A DNA stretch of 64,000 nt from Aquilaria yunnanensis. Taxonomy: Eukaryota > Streptophyta > Magnoliopsida > Malvales > Thymelaeaceae. A program made the position numbers and the translations under genes. A model generated the notes under the pieces. That model was not told the origin of the DNA. It worked only from the letters and a program-made list of their open reading frames with translations, and did not search any database. Location of the stretch: assembly GCA_039654915.1 (NCBI GenBank), contig CM077594.1:111676893-111740892 (forward strand), read 5' to 3'. This document shows positions 47,345 to 59,148 of the stretch, piece by piece (position 1 is the stretch's first letter; each line of letters opens with the position of its first letter).

Positions 47345-48065
47345 CTGACCCGTCTCACACGGATTGACTTTCCCTGCTTTAACGACATGGATGTCGATGA
47401 TTGGATCTTTCATTGTGATCAGTTTTTCATAATGGACAATGTAATCAATGGAGTAAGGGTCCAGATTGCGGTGATTCACCTAGAGGGAGATGCTCTACAT
47501 TGGCATCAGGGATTCATGCATGGAAGAGCAGCAGGGATTCTGATCATCTGGCAGGAATACATTTCGGCTTAGGGGGCTAGCTTTGGCCCAACTTATGTAG
47601 ATCCCATAGGAGACCTTAAGAATCTAAAATAGAAGAACGTGGTGACTGAGTATCATAGACAGTTTGATACACTTCTTAACAAGGTAGAACACCTCCTTCA
47701 TAAGGACTTAATTGTTAGCTTATTCCTTACTAGGTTGTAACTTGATATACAGTTACTAGTACGAACGTTGTCACCATACACATTGGTTCAAGCTAGAGGG
47801 TTAGCCAAGCTACAAGAAATGGTTAACCTAACTAGGGGATGCAAAATCCAAACAAAGGGAATGGTTTACTACCGTTACCACCTAGACTTGGCCTCCATGC
47901 ACCACCACCTAGATTGGCTTTACCACCACCCCTTTCCCCAAAGCCACTTGGAAGGGGGTTAAAAGGCTCATAGACAAAGAAATGAATGAAAAAAAAGGCA
48001 AAAAATGAATGTTTTGGGTGCAACAAACAGTATACCCCTGGCCATCAATGTAAACATGGCTAACT
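47345..48065 (+). pseudogene. Gag of the outer chromovirus
   Basis: DVDDWIFHCDQFF, IHLEGDALHWHQGFM and TEYHRQFDTLLNKVEHL match Ty3-type gag, interrupted by stops. A zinc-knuckle relict near 47995-48060 keeps a CFGC..PGHQCK-like pattern. Confidence 0.85.
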
Positions 48066-48078
48066 CCATAAGATAGAA

Positions 48079-51000
48079 GTGGTTTTTGAAGATGAAGAAG
48101 TCTCTTGCGACATGGAGGTAGATGAGATGGAGCATACAGAGAAAGAAGAAGAAATTCCACCCATCATTTATTTGAATGCAGTATCAGGAGCTCTGGGCTA
48201 CAACACCATGCATGTAACTGGTAGAATCAATGGCAAGCCTGTCCGTATCCTTATTGACTCGGGAAGTACTCATGTCTTTCTTGACACATAGGTCACCAAA
48301 AGACTAGGATGTAGCATGGAGGCTATTGATTCTGTAGGAATCAAGGTTGCAGATGAGACAATCCTTAAGACAGGAACTTCATGCCCTAACTTGAAGTGGT
48401 CCATCCACGATGTCGAATTTTAGATTAAAGCATTGTTGCTACCTTTGGGGGGCTGTGAAATGATACTTGGGGTTTAATGGCTCAAAACTTTAAGGGACAT
48501 CTGTTGGAACTTTGAGGAACTTAAAATGTCCTTTAACTATCACAGTAGATGAGTGACCTTGAGAGGGTCACAAGACACAGCACTCAGGTATAGTCCCAAA
48601 AAGAAGACTCATAAGCTTGTGGAACAAGTTATAATAGGTCTTGGGGGATAAAGTTTTTGCTTTACAATTAGTGGGGAAACTAGTTAGAGTGCTTCAAAAT
48701 TTGTATAGACAGAGCTCTAACACCTAAAATGAAGGAGTTCTTGCTGAAGTTTGATGGATTGTTTGAGGAACCCATATTTCTCCTACTACATCGAGTATAT
48801 GATCATAAGATAAATCTCAAGGTAAGAATTGAGCCAATTAATGTAAGGGCTTTTCACTACCCCTATGTCCAAAAAGATATTATTGAAAAACTGATGGCTA
48901 AAATGATGGAGTCTGGGGTTATCTGACATAGCACTAGCCCGTTTTCATCACCTATAGTGCTAGTAAGAAAAAAAGACCACTCATAAAGGCTTTTCGTTGA
49001 CTACTAGAAGCTAAATAAGGCCACTACGAAAGATAAATTCCCTGTACCAATCATTGAGGAGTTGCTAGATGAATTACTTGGGGCAAAGTATTTCACTAAA
49101 CTTGATTTAAGAATAGGATATCATCAGATACGCATGAAGGATGAAGACATTTCCAAAATGACATTCTGTACTCACCATGGGCACTTTGAATTCTTAGTTA
49201 TGTCGTTTGGTTTAACAAATGCGCCTTCTACCTTCCAAGCATTGATGAATGATATATTTGGGCCATATTTGAGGAAGTTTGTGCTAGTCTTTTTTTATGA
49301 TATTTTTATTTATAGTTGAAGTGGGGACGACCACCTTAAACATGTGCAGCTAGTATTAGAGGTTCTCTAGAAGCATTCCTTGTTTGTAAAGAAGAGCAAA
49401 TGCAACTTTGGCCAGATTTTTGTTGAATATTTGGGTTATATTATCAGCCACCAAAGGGTAGCCACCGACCCCAAAAAGATAGAGAACATCCTTCAATGGC
49501 CAACCCCTCAAACCATTACACAACTAAAAGGGTTCCTGGACTTGGCAGGGTATTACTGCCGATTTATCCAACATTATGGCATGTTGGGTTACCCTTTAAC
49601 TTAGTTACTAAAAAAGAATAACTTTACATGGATGAAGAAAGCCACTATGGCATTTGAGAAGTTAAAGGAAGCTTTAGCTTTAGCCCTTGTTTTGGCTCTT
49701 CCTAACTTCCAGAAGACATTTATTATAGAGCTTGATGCAAGTAAAGAAAGAATCGAGGCTGTACTCCAATAGAATGGTCACCTAATTGCTTATTTAAGCT
49801 AGACTCTGTCCTCCAAACATTAGTCATTGGTCGGCCTATGAAAGAGAATTCCTAGCCATCATCATGGCAGTAGAGAAGTGGCGTCCATATTTGTTGGGAA
49901 GGCATTTTTGATAAAGACAGATCAGAGGAGCCTCAAATATCCCATGGAGCAGTGGATACTCACTTCATTGCAGCAAACGTTGGTGGTGATATTAATGCCC
50001 TATGACTATGAGGTTTATTACAAATGGGGAAAAGAAAATCAAGCTACATATGCCTTTTCACGAGTTGCTCATAGTGACCTAACTTGGATGGCTATAGTTG
50101 CTATGACACCACTCTTGGAAAAGATTCCTCAAAGTTGGCAATCAGACTCAACTCTATAGTAGCTTATTCAAAAGTTGGGATGGGATGGTGACACTTATCC
50201 CAAGTATTCTTTTGAAAATGGCATCTTGAAAAGGAAGTGCAAGCTAGTAGTAAGCATCGACTCTTAGCTACGTATAAAAATAATAAGGTTGATACATGAT
50301 GGGCTAGTTGGGGGTCACTCTGGAATGGATGCTACTACTAAAAAGTTGAAACATTGGTGTTATTAGCAGGGGCTTAGTAAGGATGTGAGGAATTTTATCC
50401 AGAATTGTGAGATATGTTAGAATTACAAAACCAAGAACGTCGCATGCCCAAGGTTGCTGCAGTCTATTCCTCTTCCTGAAACTGTTTGGTTAGATATGTC
50501 CATGGACTTTGTGGAGTAAAGATGTGGTTTTGGTCGTTGTGGATCGACTCAGTAAATACGCCCATTTCATTCCCTTTTCGCACCCTTACACTGCGATAGT
50601 GGTAGCCAAGACTTTCATGGATCACATTTACAAGCTTTATGGTATGCCAAATTCAATTATTAGTGATTGGGATCCTACCTTCCTCAGTACATTTTGAGAG
50701 GAAATGTTTAAGAGACGAGGTGTTGAGCTCCGAATGGCATCTGCATATCATCCCTAGTCAGATGGTCAGACGGAAGTTGTAAACAGGTGTTTGGAGTCTT
50801 ATCTCCGATGCATGATTACATGAAACCAGAGAGATTGGGTCGATTGGCTTCCCTTGGCCGAATAGTGGTATAACACCAACAGTTATTCGGCTACGCAATT
50901 TAGTTCGTATGAGGTCCTCTACGGTTAGAAGCCTCCAGTTCACGTTCCCTACATCCCAGGGGACTCAGTGGTAGAATCTGTTGATCGTAACCTTTGTGCT

Positions 51001-51510
51001 AAGGAAGAAATTCTAAGGAAGCTTAAGCAACATCTTCAGATGTCTCAGCAGCATATGAAGCATTAAGCTGATAGGGACGATCAGATAAGGAGTTCTCCAT
51101 TGGGGATTGGGTTTATCTTAAGTTACAAAAGCACAGGCAGACCTCACTCAATCAAATTGCAAGCCAGAAACTCAGGGCTAAGTACTACAAACCTTTCAAG
51201 ATTATAAAAAGAATTGGCAAGGTCACGTACAAGTTGCAGCTACCTTCAGAAGCTCGTGTTCATAACGTGTTCCATGTTTTGCTCTTAAAGAAAAAGGTCG
51301 ATTCCGCTTTTATGATTGCAACACTACCAGACTCTGAAAAGGAGGCCCCAAGATTCCTCTGGCTATGCTAGACAGGAAGATACAAAAAAAAGGTAACCAA
51401 GCTACAACCAAGGTACTAGTGCCTTAGTCTCATTCCAATTTGGAGGACACGACTTGGGAAGACTATGACAGCTTTATCTCTCAATTTCCAAGTTTCCGGG
51501 ACTCTTGAGG
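48079..51510 (+). pseudogene. Pol of the outer chromovirus
   Basis: Protease (about 48200-48290) shows VRILIDSGSTHVFLDT with the catalytic D-S-G intact. RT (48729-49320) has [19 protein letters not shown] and [18 protein letters not shown]. The catalytic box reads [10 protein letters not shown], with Tyr for one Asp. RNase H lies at about 49720-50160. The integrase (50280-50960) keeps VVDRLSKYAHFIPF, ISDWDPTFLSTF and SDGQTEVVNRCLESYL. The C-terminal region decays before the 3' LTR. Stop codons are frequent throughout, many at places where the family has Gln, Trp or Arg. Confidence 0.88.
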
Positions 51511-51536
51511 ACAAGAGTTATTTAAGGGGGATGGCT

Positions 51537-51832
51537 TGTTACATGTGCAAGCCGATGTAGATCTCTCCAAGCACCACCATGGACGTGTGCACGGGAAAAA
51601 GGTCAACTAGTCAAGAATTTTTCTAGAAGTCTTATCATTTACGTTAGTTACGGTTGTTTTACTTTTCATTTGTCTTTTAGTAGCATATTCTGATTTATTT
51701 AGGAGAATCCCTTCACTTAAATGAATTAGAGAAGAATTATTCCCATTACTATCTTCTTCCTCTAATTTTTTCATTCAATTTCTCTTAGCTTCCGAAACCA
51801 ACTTCTGTTGGGTTTCCCAAGCTAAGCTATCA
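51537..51832 (+). repeat. 3' LTR of the outer chromovirus
   Basis: A 296-bp copy preceded by tttaagggggatggct and followed by ctcta. See the 5' copy at 41405-41700. Confidence 0.92.
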
Positions 51833-51837
51833 CTCTA

Positions 51838-52103
51838 CTGGCTTTCTTCTTCATTTCTAATGGCAGACTGAGCCTTGACACAGTCTTTGACCTCTGCATG
51901 ACCTCGGAGAAGGATGCGCCGTCGAACTTCAACTCGTAGGAGTCGACTATTTGGCCATGTTTCAGGGGGAGGATAAAGGGCTGGCATTCAAGTGATTTTT
52001 CTTTTTGGAAGGCAACTAGAGTATCGCCATTATGATCAGTAACAAAAAATGGTTCTGAGTATTGAGAATAGAAACCTAGGAGACATGGCCTTGTTGAGGC
52101 ATT
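51838..52103 (-). pseudogene. Unidentified coding-like fragment interrupted by the chromovirus
   Basis: A continuous - strand frame of about 88 codons includes SEPFFVTDHNGDTLVAFQKE, then ECQPFILPLKHGQIVDSYEL, then KFDGASFSEVMQR. Composition and lack of low complexity suggest a real former coding sequence. I do not recognise the family. The frame runs into the 3' flank of the LTR element; on the other side (before 41405) no clear continuation was found. It may be a captured exon or part of an older transposon ORF. Confidence 0.4.
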
Positions 52104-52590
52104 TCATCGAACACGTAGGGCATCCTAAAGGAGACATAGCCGACAAAATGAACACAGGTTCTTCTGTAGTGAAATTGTTTTTTTGCTTGGAAAAAAAAAC
52201 TAAAGTAATTGTTATAGTGGAGAGCATAGTAGGACCAGGCGGCCAATTGTGTCAATGCAGTAAATGGAGATGGTTTTGGAGAAGAGAGAGAATGAAAGAA
52301 GGAAGAAGATGGTAGAGCAGGGAGGAAATAAATTTTGAGGGGATTTGCAGTACTGGACAAAAACTTAGGGGCTAAGTTAGAATAATTTATGCCACATCAT
52401 TATTCATATTTGGCAGCCACGTGGATAACATGTGCCATGTCTCTATCCTACATGAAGCATGTTACAGTAGTGGATAAATATGCACAAAAAATAACATTGA
52501 TGATTGATCGAACTGTAAGAAAACAATAATGTCTAATTTGCCTATTTCACAAACTTGGATGAGATATTTGTCTCTTTTACCTTTATTTTA

Positions 52591-53049
52591 GGGAAAATTA
52601 CAAAAGCTCTCCTATGATTTGGTATAACCTACACTTTGCATCATTTATTTTTAAAAACTTACATTTTACCTCATATTTGCCTCACTGTGTCCGACAACAA
52701 TTTCTGAAATCCTAATTAAAACTATCTGAAAATAATATTCCAATAATTTCAAGATTTTTGATATTTTTTTCACAGCCAACTGACCTTTAAATAAATATTG
52801 ATATGTATTTGTAAGGAGAAAAATACATTTACAAAAAGAAAAAAATGATAATTTAAAATGTCCATTAACTATAAAAATAATAATAAAGAGATTGAAATTA
52901 CTGGAAGATAACTATTTTATATTTTAAATACAGTTTTAGAAATTTTTATTAAATAATATAAAAAATATAGAAATAAAATATAAATTTTTAAAAATAAAGA
53001 AGATAAATTGTAGGTTAAGTCATACCTCAATTGTAATTGTAAGTTTCCC
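52591..53049. mobile_element. MULE-type MITE with 9-bp target duplication
   Basis: Inverted ends of about 80 bp: left gggaaaattacaaaagctct, then a stretch with taacctacactttgc and ttatttttaaaaacttacat. The right end read on the - strand gives gggaaacttacaattac, taacctacaattta and ttatttttaaaaatttat. Flanks tttatttta (52582-52590) and tttatttga (53050-53058) match at eight of nine positions. Length 459 bp and no coding capacity. Confidence 0.8.
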
Positions 53050-53099
53050 TTTATTTGATAAGGAGTGAAGTGAACCGGCTTCCGCGAACGAGTTGTGGG

Positions 53100-53434
53100 C
53101 TTCAGTTTTTTGGATTGTCGAGCATGGATTTGGGCTTGAAAGCCCAACAAAGGCACAAGCAACTCGGCGGTCATCTCTTTTCAGAAGTCGGTCTGGAAAG
53201 AACACCTTCCTTGCGCCGTATTCACTGGTCTTGCTCGAGTTGAGTTGCTTGCTTCCAAGTAACAGTCTGGTTTGGTTACGTTTCCTTCTTCCACACTGAT
53301 TAGCAAATTAGAAACTGCGCTGCTCCCTGATAATCATCTTGCCGAATTCACAAGCCAGGTTTTGGGGGAGGGGCTGGTTTATTTGTGCACAAAAGATAAA
53401 ACTCGCTTCTCTGTTTCAGCTGAGGCTCCTAATT
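53100..53434 (+). promoter_or_regulatory. Promoter / 5' leader of the mitochondrial ferredoxin gene
   Basis: The palindrome gggcttgaaagccc, followed by aaca, occurs near 53128-53145. Inverted TGGGCY/RGCCCA (site II-like) elements are common in promoters of plant nuclear genes for mitochondrial proteins. The MULE-type MITE ends only about 80 bases further upstream and may form part of the promoter. Confidence 0.4.
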
Positions 53435-55954
53435 ATGTTGATTTCTTCTAGGCTGTCCAGAGCCAGAGCTGGGTTTTCGCTTCTTAAACACCTCACCCCC
53501 CCAAGTATTGCCCTTTTTCGTTATTCTGCTTCTTTTACCAATATACTCCTTATAACCCGTTCCAGCATCCGTCACTGACAATTGCGTTATTTTCAGCAGG
53601 CCGATCCATTTCTAATTCTGTAGCAGGAACACGCCTCCAAAGGCCTCGTTGTCTAATCCACCACCTTTTGGTTGGCCTTTTTTCTTCTATATTTTCTCAA
53701 CATTTTTGTCGGAACCCCAAAAGTCATTCATTTTGTGCTGCAGTTGTTGCATGTTTGCTCATTTTGATCTTCACTGTGTCCTATATATGCCTGTGCCTGA
53801 TGCTTTTGGTCTACTCGGCATACATAAATTCGAAATCCTAAATGTTGCTGTGATATGTTTATTAGAGCTTTTTAGTTGTTATTTATCCCGAAAATGATTT
53901 TCTTTTTTAACTGTATGTCGAGCTTTTCACTATCTTTAATCAAAAGATATGGCAATAAAGAGTGGATAGGTTCAAATGCTTGCCATGGAGGAACCACTAT
54001 ATCTTGATTCTGACTACTCCTTGTCAACATGATTTGTGGAATGTCCTTATTTAACATTTCGTTCATAATCTTCTGTTTTGGGATCATATAATCTATTTCT
54101 AACCTTACACATGACTAATATGAAGCCTTGGGAGCTCAACATGTAGTCTATATTGTTCCTTTCTCACCGTTTCTGCATGTGGTCATTGCTCAACATTTTT
54201 CGTATCTTTCTGTATTCTTGGATGTCATATCGTGTCCACTGGCAGTTCAGGACTGTTTGTGTTTCTGATGCGGATGGTAGGACAAATATATGGAGTGTAT
54301 AGTCCACTTTGGCTAATTTCATCATTTTGTTTCTCAGTCTGTGGCTCTGCGATGCACTGAAGCTTTCAATGGTGCCATATTTGAGAACCATCACAAATTT
54401 TGTACCTCAGCCAACAAACCTTCTGGGGAAGGCAAGGAGCAAAAGGAAACGTAGCTCTCAACTCTCAATTTACAACAATGTTTTGGTGTTGACAATCATC
54501 TAATGCATATTTCTTAGATGCATGATGTGGCACTATACTCTGTAGAAATGCTTTTCTCTGTTCTTATAGTGAAATGCTTTGGCACGTGTTAGCTGGTCTG
54601 CTATTTTGTCAAAAATTGGATCTCATGTAGTCTGTACTAGCATTTGCACCACAGACGATATCTGCCTTTATTTTGTTCTTTCATTTGTGGCTGTTTTCCT
54701 GTGCTTCTGTGATGTTTTTATCCATCCAGTTCGATCTGTTCTGTAATTCTACTTTCTTAAGAATTCTTCTATCATAAATGTTCTGTTGATCAGTCGTGCC
54801 CCAAAAAGTCCAGCACAGAAGAGAATAATCTGGGAAAGGAAAATGGGGCTTGTTCACGAATGCCCTGTTAGAAACTAGTGGCTGAACCCTCCTTTCCTTC
54901 TTTCTTTACTCATGACTATTATTTTGTACTTATAATTTATGATCACAAGTGCTTGCCACGGAAACTGAGCAGGATTCTTACTGATTTGCAAAACTTGATT
55001 TGTCTATGCTTTGACCAGAGGCCAACATTTAAATTTATGGCAGTTGTTATTTTGTTAAATAAGAGTAGAGTGACTTTCTGCGGAAGTAAAACTTGGATCA
55101 GTTTATTTACATTCTTCATCCATTCTTCTGAGTTTTCTGGTACATCTTGCAGGATATCTGTGACATTTGTTAGTAAAGATGGAGAAGAAAAGCAGATCAG
55201 GGTACCTGTTGGGATGTCTATGTTGGAAGCAGCTCATGAAAATGATATAGAACTTGAAGGCAAAGAATTTCTTTTTGTTTCATGATTTGAGACTTTGTAA
55301 TTCCTTGGAAGACTTTTTTTTCTGAGTGGTTCTGTTAATTTGTGTATGTATCGATTTTGCAAATATTAAACCTTGCATCTCAGGCACTCCATATTTTTGT
55401 AGCTTGGTCCTTTGATTGTGATATGCTCAATTGTGGTTCTATTTCCAATGGGTTCTGACTAATTGATTTAGCTTGTCTGCTGGCAGCTCTCTTACATCCT
55501 GTGACTGACAGTAACTTTTATGCCCTTCAACTGTAATTTCAGGAGCATGTGAAGGCTCTCTTGCGTGTTCAACGTGTCATGTAATAGTGATGGTAGGTTT
55601 ATCATGTTATGTTCTGGAGCAAGTGTGGTATTTTCCATCTAAATGATTCAGACACTCACGCACCTGATAATTTCTTGATTAGGATGTGGATTACTACAAC
55701 AAAATAGAAGAGCCGGCTGATGAGGAGAATGACATGTTGGATTTAGCTTTTGGTCTTACAGAGACGTAAGTTAGATTGCTTATTTCACTGATATGTGTTT
55801 TCTGTTCACCAAATTTATATGTCAAATACTTAATTTCAGGTCCCGACTGGGATGTCAAGTGATTGCGAAGCCTGAACTTGACGGAATTCGATTAGCCATT
55901 CCTGCTGCCACTAGGAACTTCGCTGTCGATGGATATGTACCAAAACCACACTAG
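53435..55954 (+). CDS. MFDX: Mitochondrial adrenodoxin-type [2Fe-2S] ferredoxin
   Basis: Seven exons: 53435-53504, 53597-53670, 54338-54450, 55153-55259, 55543-55592, 55683-55765 and 55840-55954. They give 203 aa plus TAG, close to the usual length. The product is a matrix electron carrier; in plants it serves Fe-S cluster assembly and biotin synthesis with its own reductase. Residues 1 to about 48 are rich in Arg, Ser and Leu with no acidic residue near the start (MLISSRLSRARAGFSLLKHL), as in a mitochondrial presequence. The core starts ISVTFVSKDGEE and continues SMLEAAHENDIELEG. The cluster motif CEGSLACSTC gives Cys124, 130 and 133, with Cys171 in SRLGCQVI; the acidic EEPADEENDMLDLAFGLTET partner-binding stretch and the NFAVDGYVPKPH end are intact. 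The first two exons rest on phase and presequence character only; exons 3-7 are firm. The intron after 55259 has a GC donor. Confidence 0.92.
55260..55542 (+). other. GC-AG intron in the ferredoxin gene
   Basis: The coding sequence ends GAACTTGAAG and the intron begins GCAAAG. The acceptor aatttcag ends at 55542. The protein requires ELEG-ACEG across this junction, and no GT donor nearby gives that without adding residues. Confidence 0.82.
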
Positions 55955-56973
55955 TGATATTACAAGTTACAGAAGCTGCAACAAAGGAGATCGAAGTCAC
56001 TGGTCTTATAATTATAGCTTCAAAAGGCAACCATTCTTTTCTTTTTTTATTTTTCTTTTTCCCCCCTTCCCCGTGTATCAATGATCTTTTTGACTTGGAA
56101 ATAATCCCATCAAATAATACAGTATTATAAGAAGAATGGGCTGGAATGGAAGTTTTTAATATTCTCACATGACGAGTTCCTCTTGTTAGATCCAGTATCC
56201 TTGGTTATTTCGGGTTGCTGATTTGGATTGGACAGGTTAGGTTTGGACTTGTGTTTCCCGTCATTCCATCTCAAATTCTATGGGGTTAACAAGCAGCTGT
56301 TGTTTCCTGTCAGCACCGTGAGATGTTCTTGTAGACATGGGCATGGCAAAGGGGGGTTAAAATGTTAGCCATACAGTTGCTCCACAAAATACTGGTATTA
56401 TATTAGTCATGCATCAAACACAACTCTAATTTGGGCTTTTTTGGTACTTTATAATCATATGAAAGTTGCAGCTTAGTGATGGACATGCGATGACACAAAA
56501 TGGTGGGAATTGTAATGCCTCATGTCATGTTGGGCAAAAGTGGAGTGTGATGCAAGGTAAATTGGTCAATGGAAACTATGATTGATTGTATTGCAGAGAC
56601 CTGTCCAGCCGAAACTTGTGGCGCACCTCTGTTTCTTCTTCAAAGATGTATTTTGAACAGTGCAGTGAAGTTGAGATTAGAGGAGCCTACTGTCCGTATT
56701 TACAAAATACCAGGTGTTTCAAAGTGATTTTCTTTACCTCATAATTACGGGAAACACAAGAAGGAAGTGGTACCAAGAAAAACCGCGCAGGCACGGTGGA
56801 AGGAAGCCAACATCGAGCGGTCCTTTATCTGAAATTAAGCAGTAGGGCTTGGGAGTAGTACCAAGTTTACGGAACAAATAATATTTACTCTTTTTTAACA
56901 GTTGAAGGTTTAAAAGTAATTGATTCGGTAATGTTCAAATATTTATTTTTATAAATATTCACATATACATTAG
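55955..56973. other. 3' flank of the ferredoxin gene, no further gene seen
   Basis: The 3' UTR presumably occupies the first few hundred bases. Near 56825-56867 a stretch (ttaagcagtagggcttggga, then gtagtaccaag) faintly recalls the middle of plant 5S rRNA. It is too short and divergent to call. Confidence 0.4.
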
Positions 56974-57647
56974 TGTTGACACCCAATTTCGTCCGACTAT
57001 TTTTTTTATAAAAATAATAATTAAAAAAAATTTTAATTAAAAATTTAAAAATAATAATTATATAAAAATTATTATTAATTAATTATACAAAGAGAGAATT
57101 AAATTAAATACTTTTGGGGAAGAGGAATTTTGTTAAGTTAATATTTATGTGTGTATATCCAAAGAAATTAAAATTCAAAAAAAAATTAATTAAAAAAATT
57201 TATTATTATTAACTAATTAATTATTATTACTAAAAAAATTTTAATTAATTAGTTTAAAATATATTTTGTTTTATAAGGGTTTAGTTAAAAATAATATATG
57301 TGTGTATGTAGGTATGTAGAAATTACAAAAGAAAACTCCATAAAAAAAAAACAAACAAACAAAATTGAAAAGTTTGGGGTAAAAATGATAAAATTAAGAA
57401 TTTTTGAGAAAATTTGACAAAATATGAAAGTTCTAGGAGCATTTGGTAGTTTGTCACATGAATTTTGGGCCAAACCAACGGTTCTGGCCCAAATAGACAG
57501 AAAAAGACAAAATTGTCTCAATCAGAAGTTTCAGGAACATTCTCAAAGTCAAAAGAGACGGAAAGGACTGAAACTGTTATTTTACAAAATTAAGAGATAA
57601 GTTTGATTTTAATTATTTTTTAATTATGAACAGTCCATCACTCCTTC

Positions 57648-57663
57648 CCCTATAAATAGGGGT
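57648..57663 (+). promoter_or_regulatory. TATA box of the large LTR
   Basis: CCCCTATAAATAGGGG is a canonical TATA box inside a perfect short palindrome. It lies about 675 bases into the LTR and upstream of the GC-rich leader, as expected for the U3/R border. Confidence 0.65.
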
Positions 57664-58349
57664 CTAAATCTGTAAATAAAGGGAGAAAAAAATATAAATC
57701 AAGCTTAGAGCTCCGTTTTGAAAAAAGAAAAAATTACAGCCTAGGTCCCTGGCCCTCTTCTCTTCCTCCCCAGAAAACCTAAATTTTTTTAGTCCCCCCT
57801 ACCTCCCTGCCGTCTATCCCGTTTCTCTCCTCTCTCTCACTTCCCGACGCTCCTCTCGCCGTTGCTCGCCGCCGACACCGCCACAGCCACCGCCGTTCTC
57901 CCTCCAGCCGCACCGCTCGTCGTCGTCCACGCCGTCCACGCCGTCCCGTCGCTCCACGCTTCTCGGCCTCCCTTCTTCTCCCTCTCTTTATCCGCTCCGT
58001 TAGCGGTCTCCCGCTGCCGTCGCTCGGGCCGCCTCCACGCCGCAAGCCGGCCACCTCCCGTCGCACCGTCGTCGTGCCCACCTCCCTCCATCCCGCCGTC
58101 GCTAGCCGCCAGCCACCTCCCCTGCCGTTTTCCCGTCGCGTTTCTCTGGTTTTCGTCCCAGGAGATTCAAAATTTTAATTTTCAGGGTAAAACCTCTGTT
58201 TAACTCCTCATCTTTTCATTTCCCTTCATTTTGGTCACTAACCTTTTTTATTATTTTTGCAGAATTAACAATAATCTTTAACCTTTTTTATTATTATTGT
58301 TATTATTATAAGTCGCTAACCTTTTAATTTTTGCACAACTAACAACTAA

Positions 58350-58350
58350 A

Positions 58351-58387
<37 letters not shown>

Positions 58388-58470
58388 AACTAACTTTACT
58401 AACAATTAACTTTTATTATTATTATTAACAACTAATTACTAACAACTAACTATTATTATTATTATTATAA
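58350..58470. repeat. (TTA)n microsatellites
   Basis: Runs of ATT/TTA triplets occur at about 58352-58385, 58408-58424 and 58452-58468. Further AAT runs lie at about 58826-58850 and 61346-61368. Confidence 0.85.
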
Positions 58471-58507
58471 TTCATGGAAGGTTATACCTCCTATTTATTT
58501 ATCTTTT

Positions 58508-58737
58508 AAGTGGATGGCCAAAAAGCCCCATTTTCTTATTTATTTAATTTTCTGTAATTATTTAATTCATGCAATTTTATTTTTAAGTGGATGGCCAAAA
58601 GCCCCCACTTTATCTTTATTTATTTATTATCCTTTAATTTTCCTTTATTTACTTTATGTGCTTTATTTATTTATTTATTTGCTCATGTTATTTAATTTAT
58701 GCAATTTTTTTAAGTGGAATGCCAAAAAGCTCCACTT
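58508..58737 (+). repeat. Three copies of an AAGTGG..CCACTT hairpin
   Basis: Copies lie at 58508-58534, 58585-58610 and 58712-58737, each preceded by similar AT-rich sequence (tttaatt(c/t)atgcaattt in the last two). Each can fold with outer arms AAGTGG and CCA(C/T)TT around an A-rich loop (ccaaaaa). In copy 3 the arms are AAGTGGA and TCCACTT. Confidence 0.7.
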
Positions 58738-59148
58738 TATTTGCTCTTTTATTTACTTTATGCAATTTTAATTTTTTTTATATGTATAGTTAAACTTATT
58801 TCACCTATTTCACTTTTGACCAAAAATAATAATAATAATAATAATAATAATTTCTTTTTGGAACAATTAACTTTATTTTACTAGGGTTAAATAAGAATCC
58901 ATTTTTATTTTTACAACAAAGTCCCCCATCCTTTATTATTTTGGAATATATATATTATTTTATTTATTTCTTTTAAAAAAAATATTTCATTCATTTTATT
59001 AAAATTCACAATCAGATAAAATAATAAAAAATCAATTTTTGTTTAAGTATATCTTTAAAATCTATGGATTAAATGATTTATTTTTTAAAAATAATAAAAA
59101 TTCAATAAAAATCATGACCAAAAAAATAATTAAAAATTAAATTAAATT

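Larger units (their letters stand above)
41405..51832 (+). mobile_element. Ty3 chromovirus-like LTR element carrying a nested second element
   Basis: The LTRs are 41405-41700 and 51537-51832, each 296 bp, both starting tgttacatgtgcaagc and ending around ctaagc(c/t)at(t/c)a. Flanks atcta and ctcta differ at one base and look like a 5-bp target duplication. A tRNA-Met-type primer site (tggtattaaagtgg) follows the 5' LTR, and a purine tract (tttaagggggatgg) precedes the 3' LTR. Its own gag-pol is split: a gag start at 41729-41820, then the nested element, then gag (47345-47960), knuckle, protease, RT, RNase H and integrase to about 51510. Many stops make it non-functional. Confidence 0.9.

Noticed and set aside
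56821..56870. 5S rRNA-like stretch
   Set aside because: Only about 30 bases resemble 5S rRNA with gaps; the promoter boxes are absent. Not enough for a 5S gene, a SINE3 or a Cassandra LTR.
57779..58203. Ala/Arg-rich frames on both strands
   Set aside because: The GC-rich leader of the large LTR; Ala/Ser/Pro or Arg/Gly repeats reflect composition, and no domain is seen.
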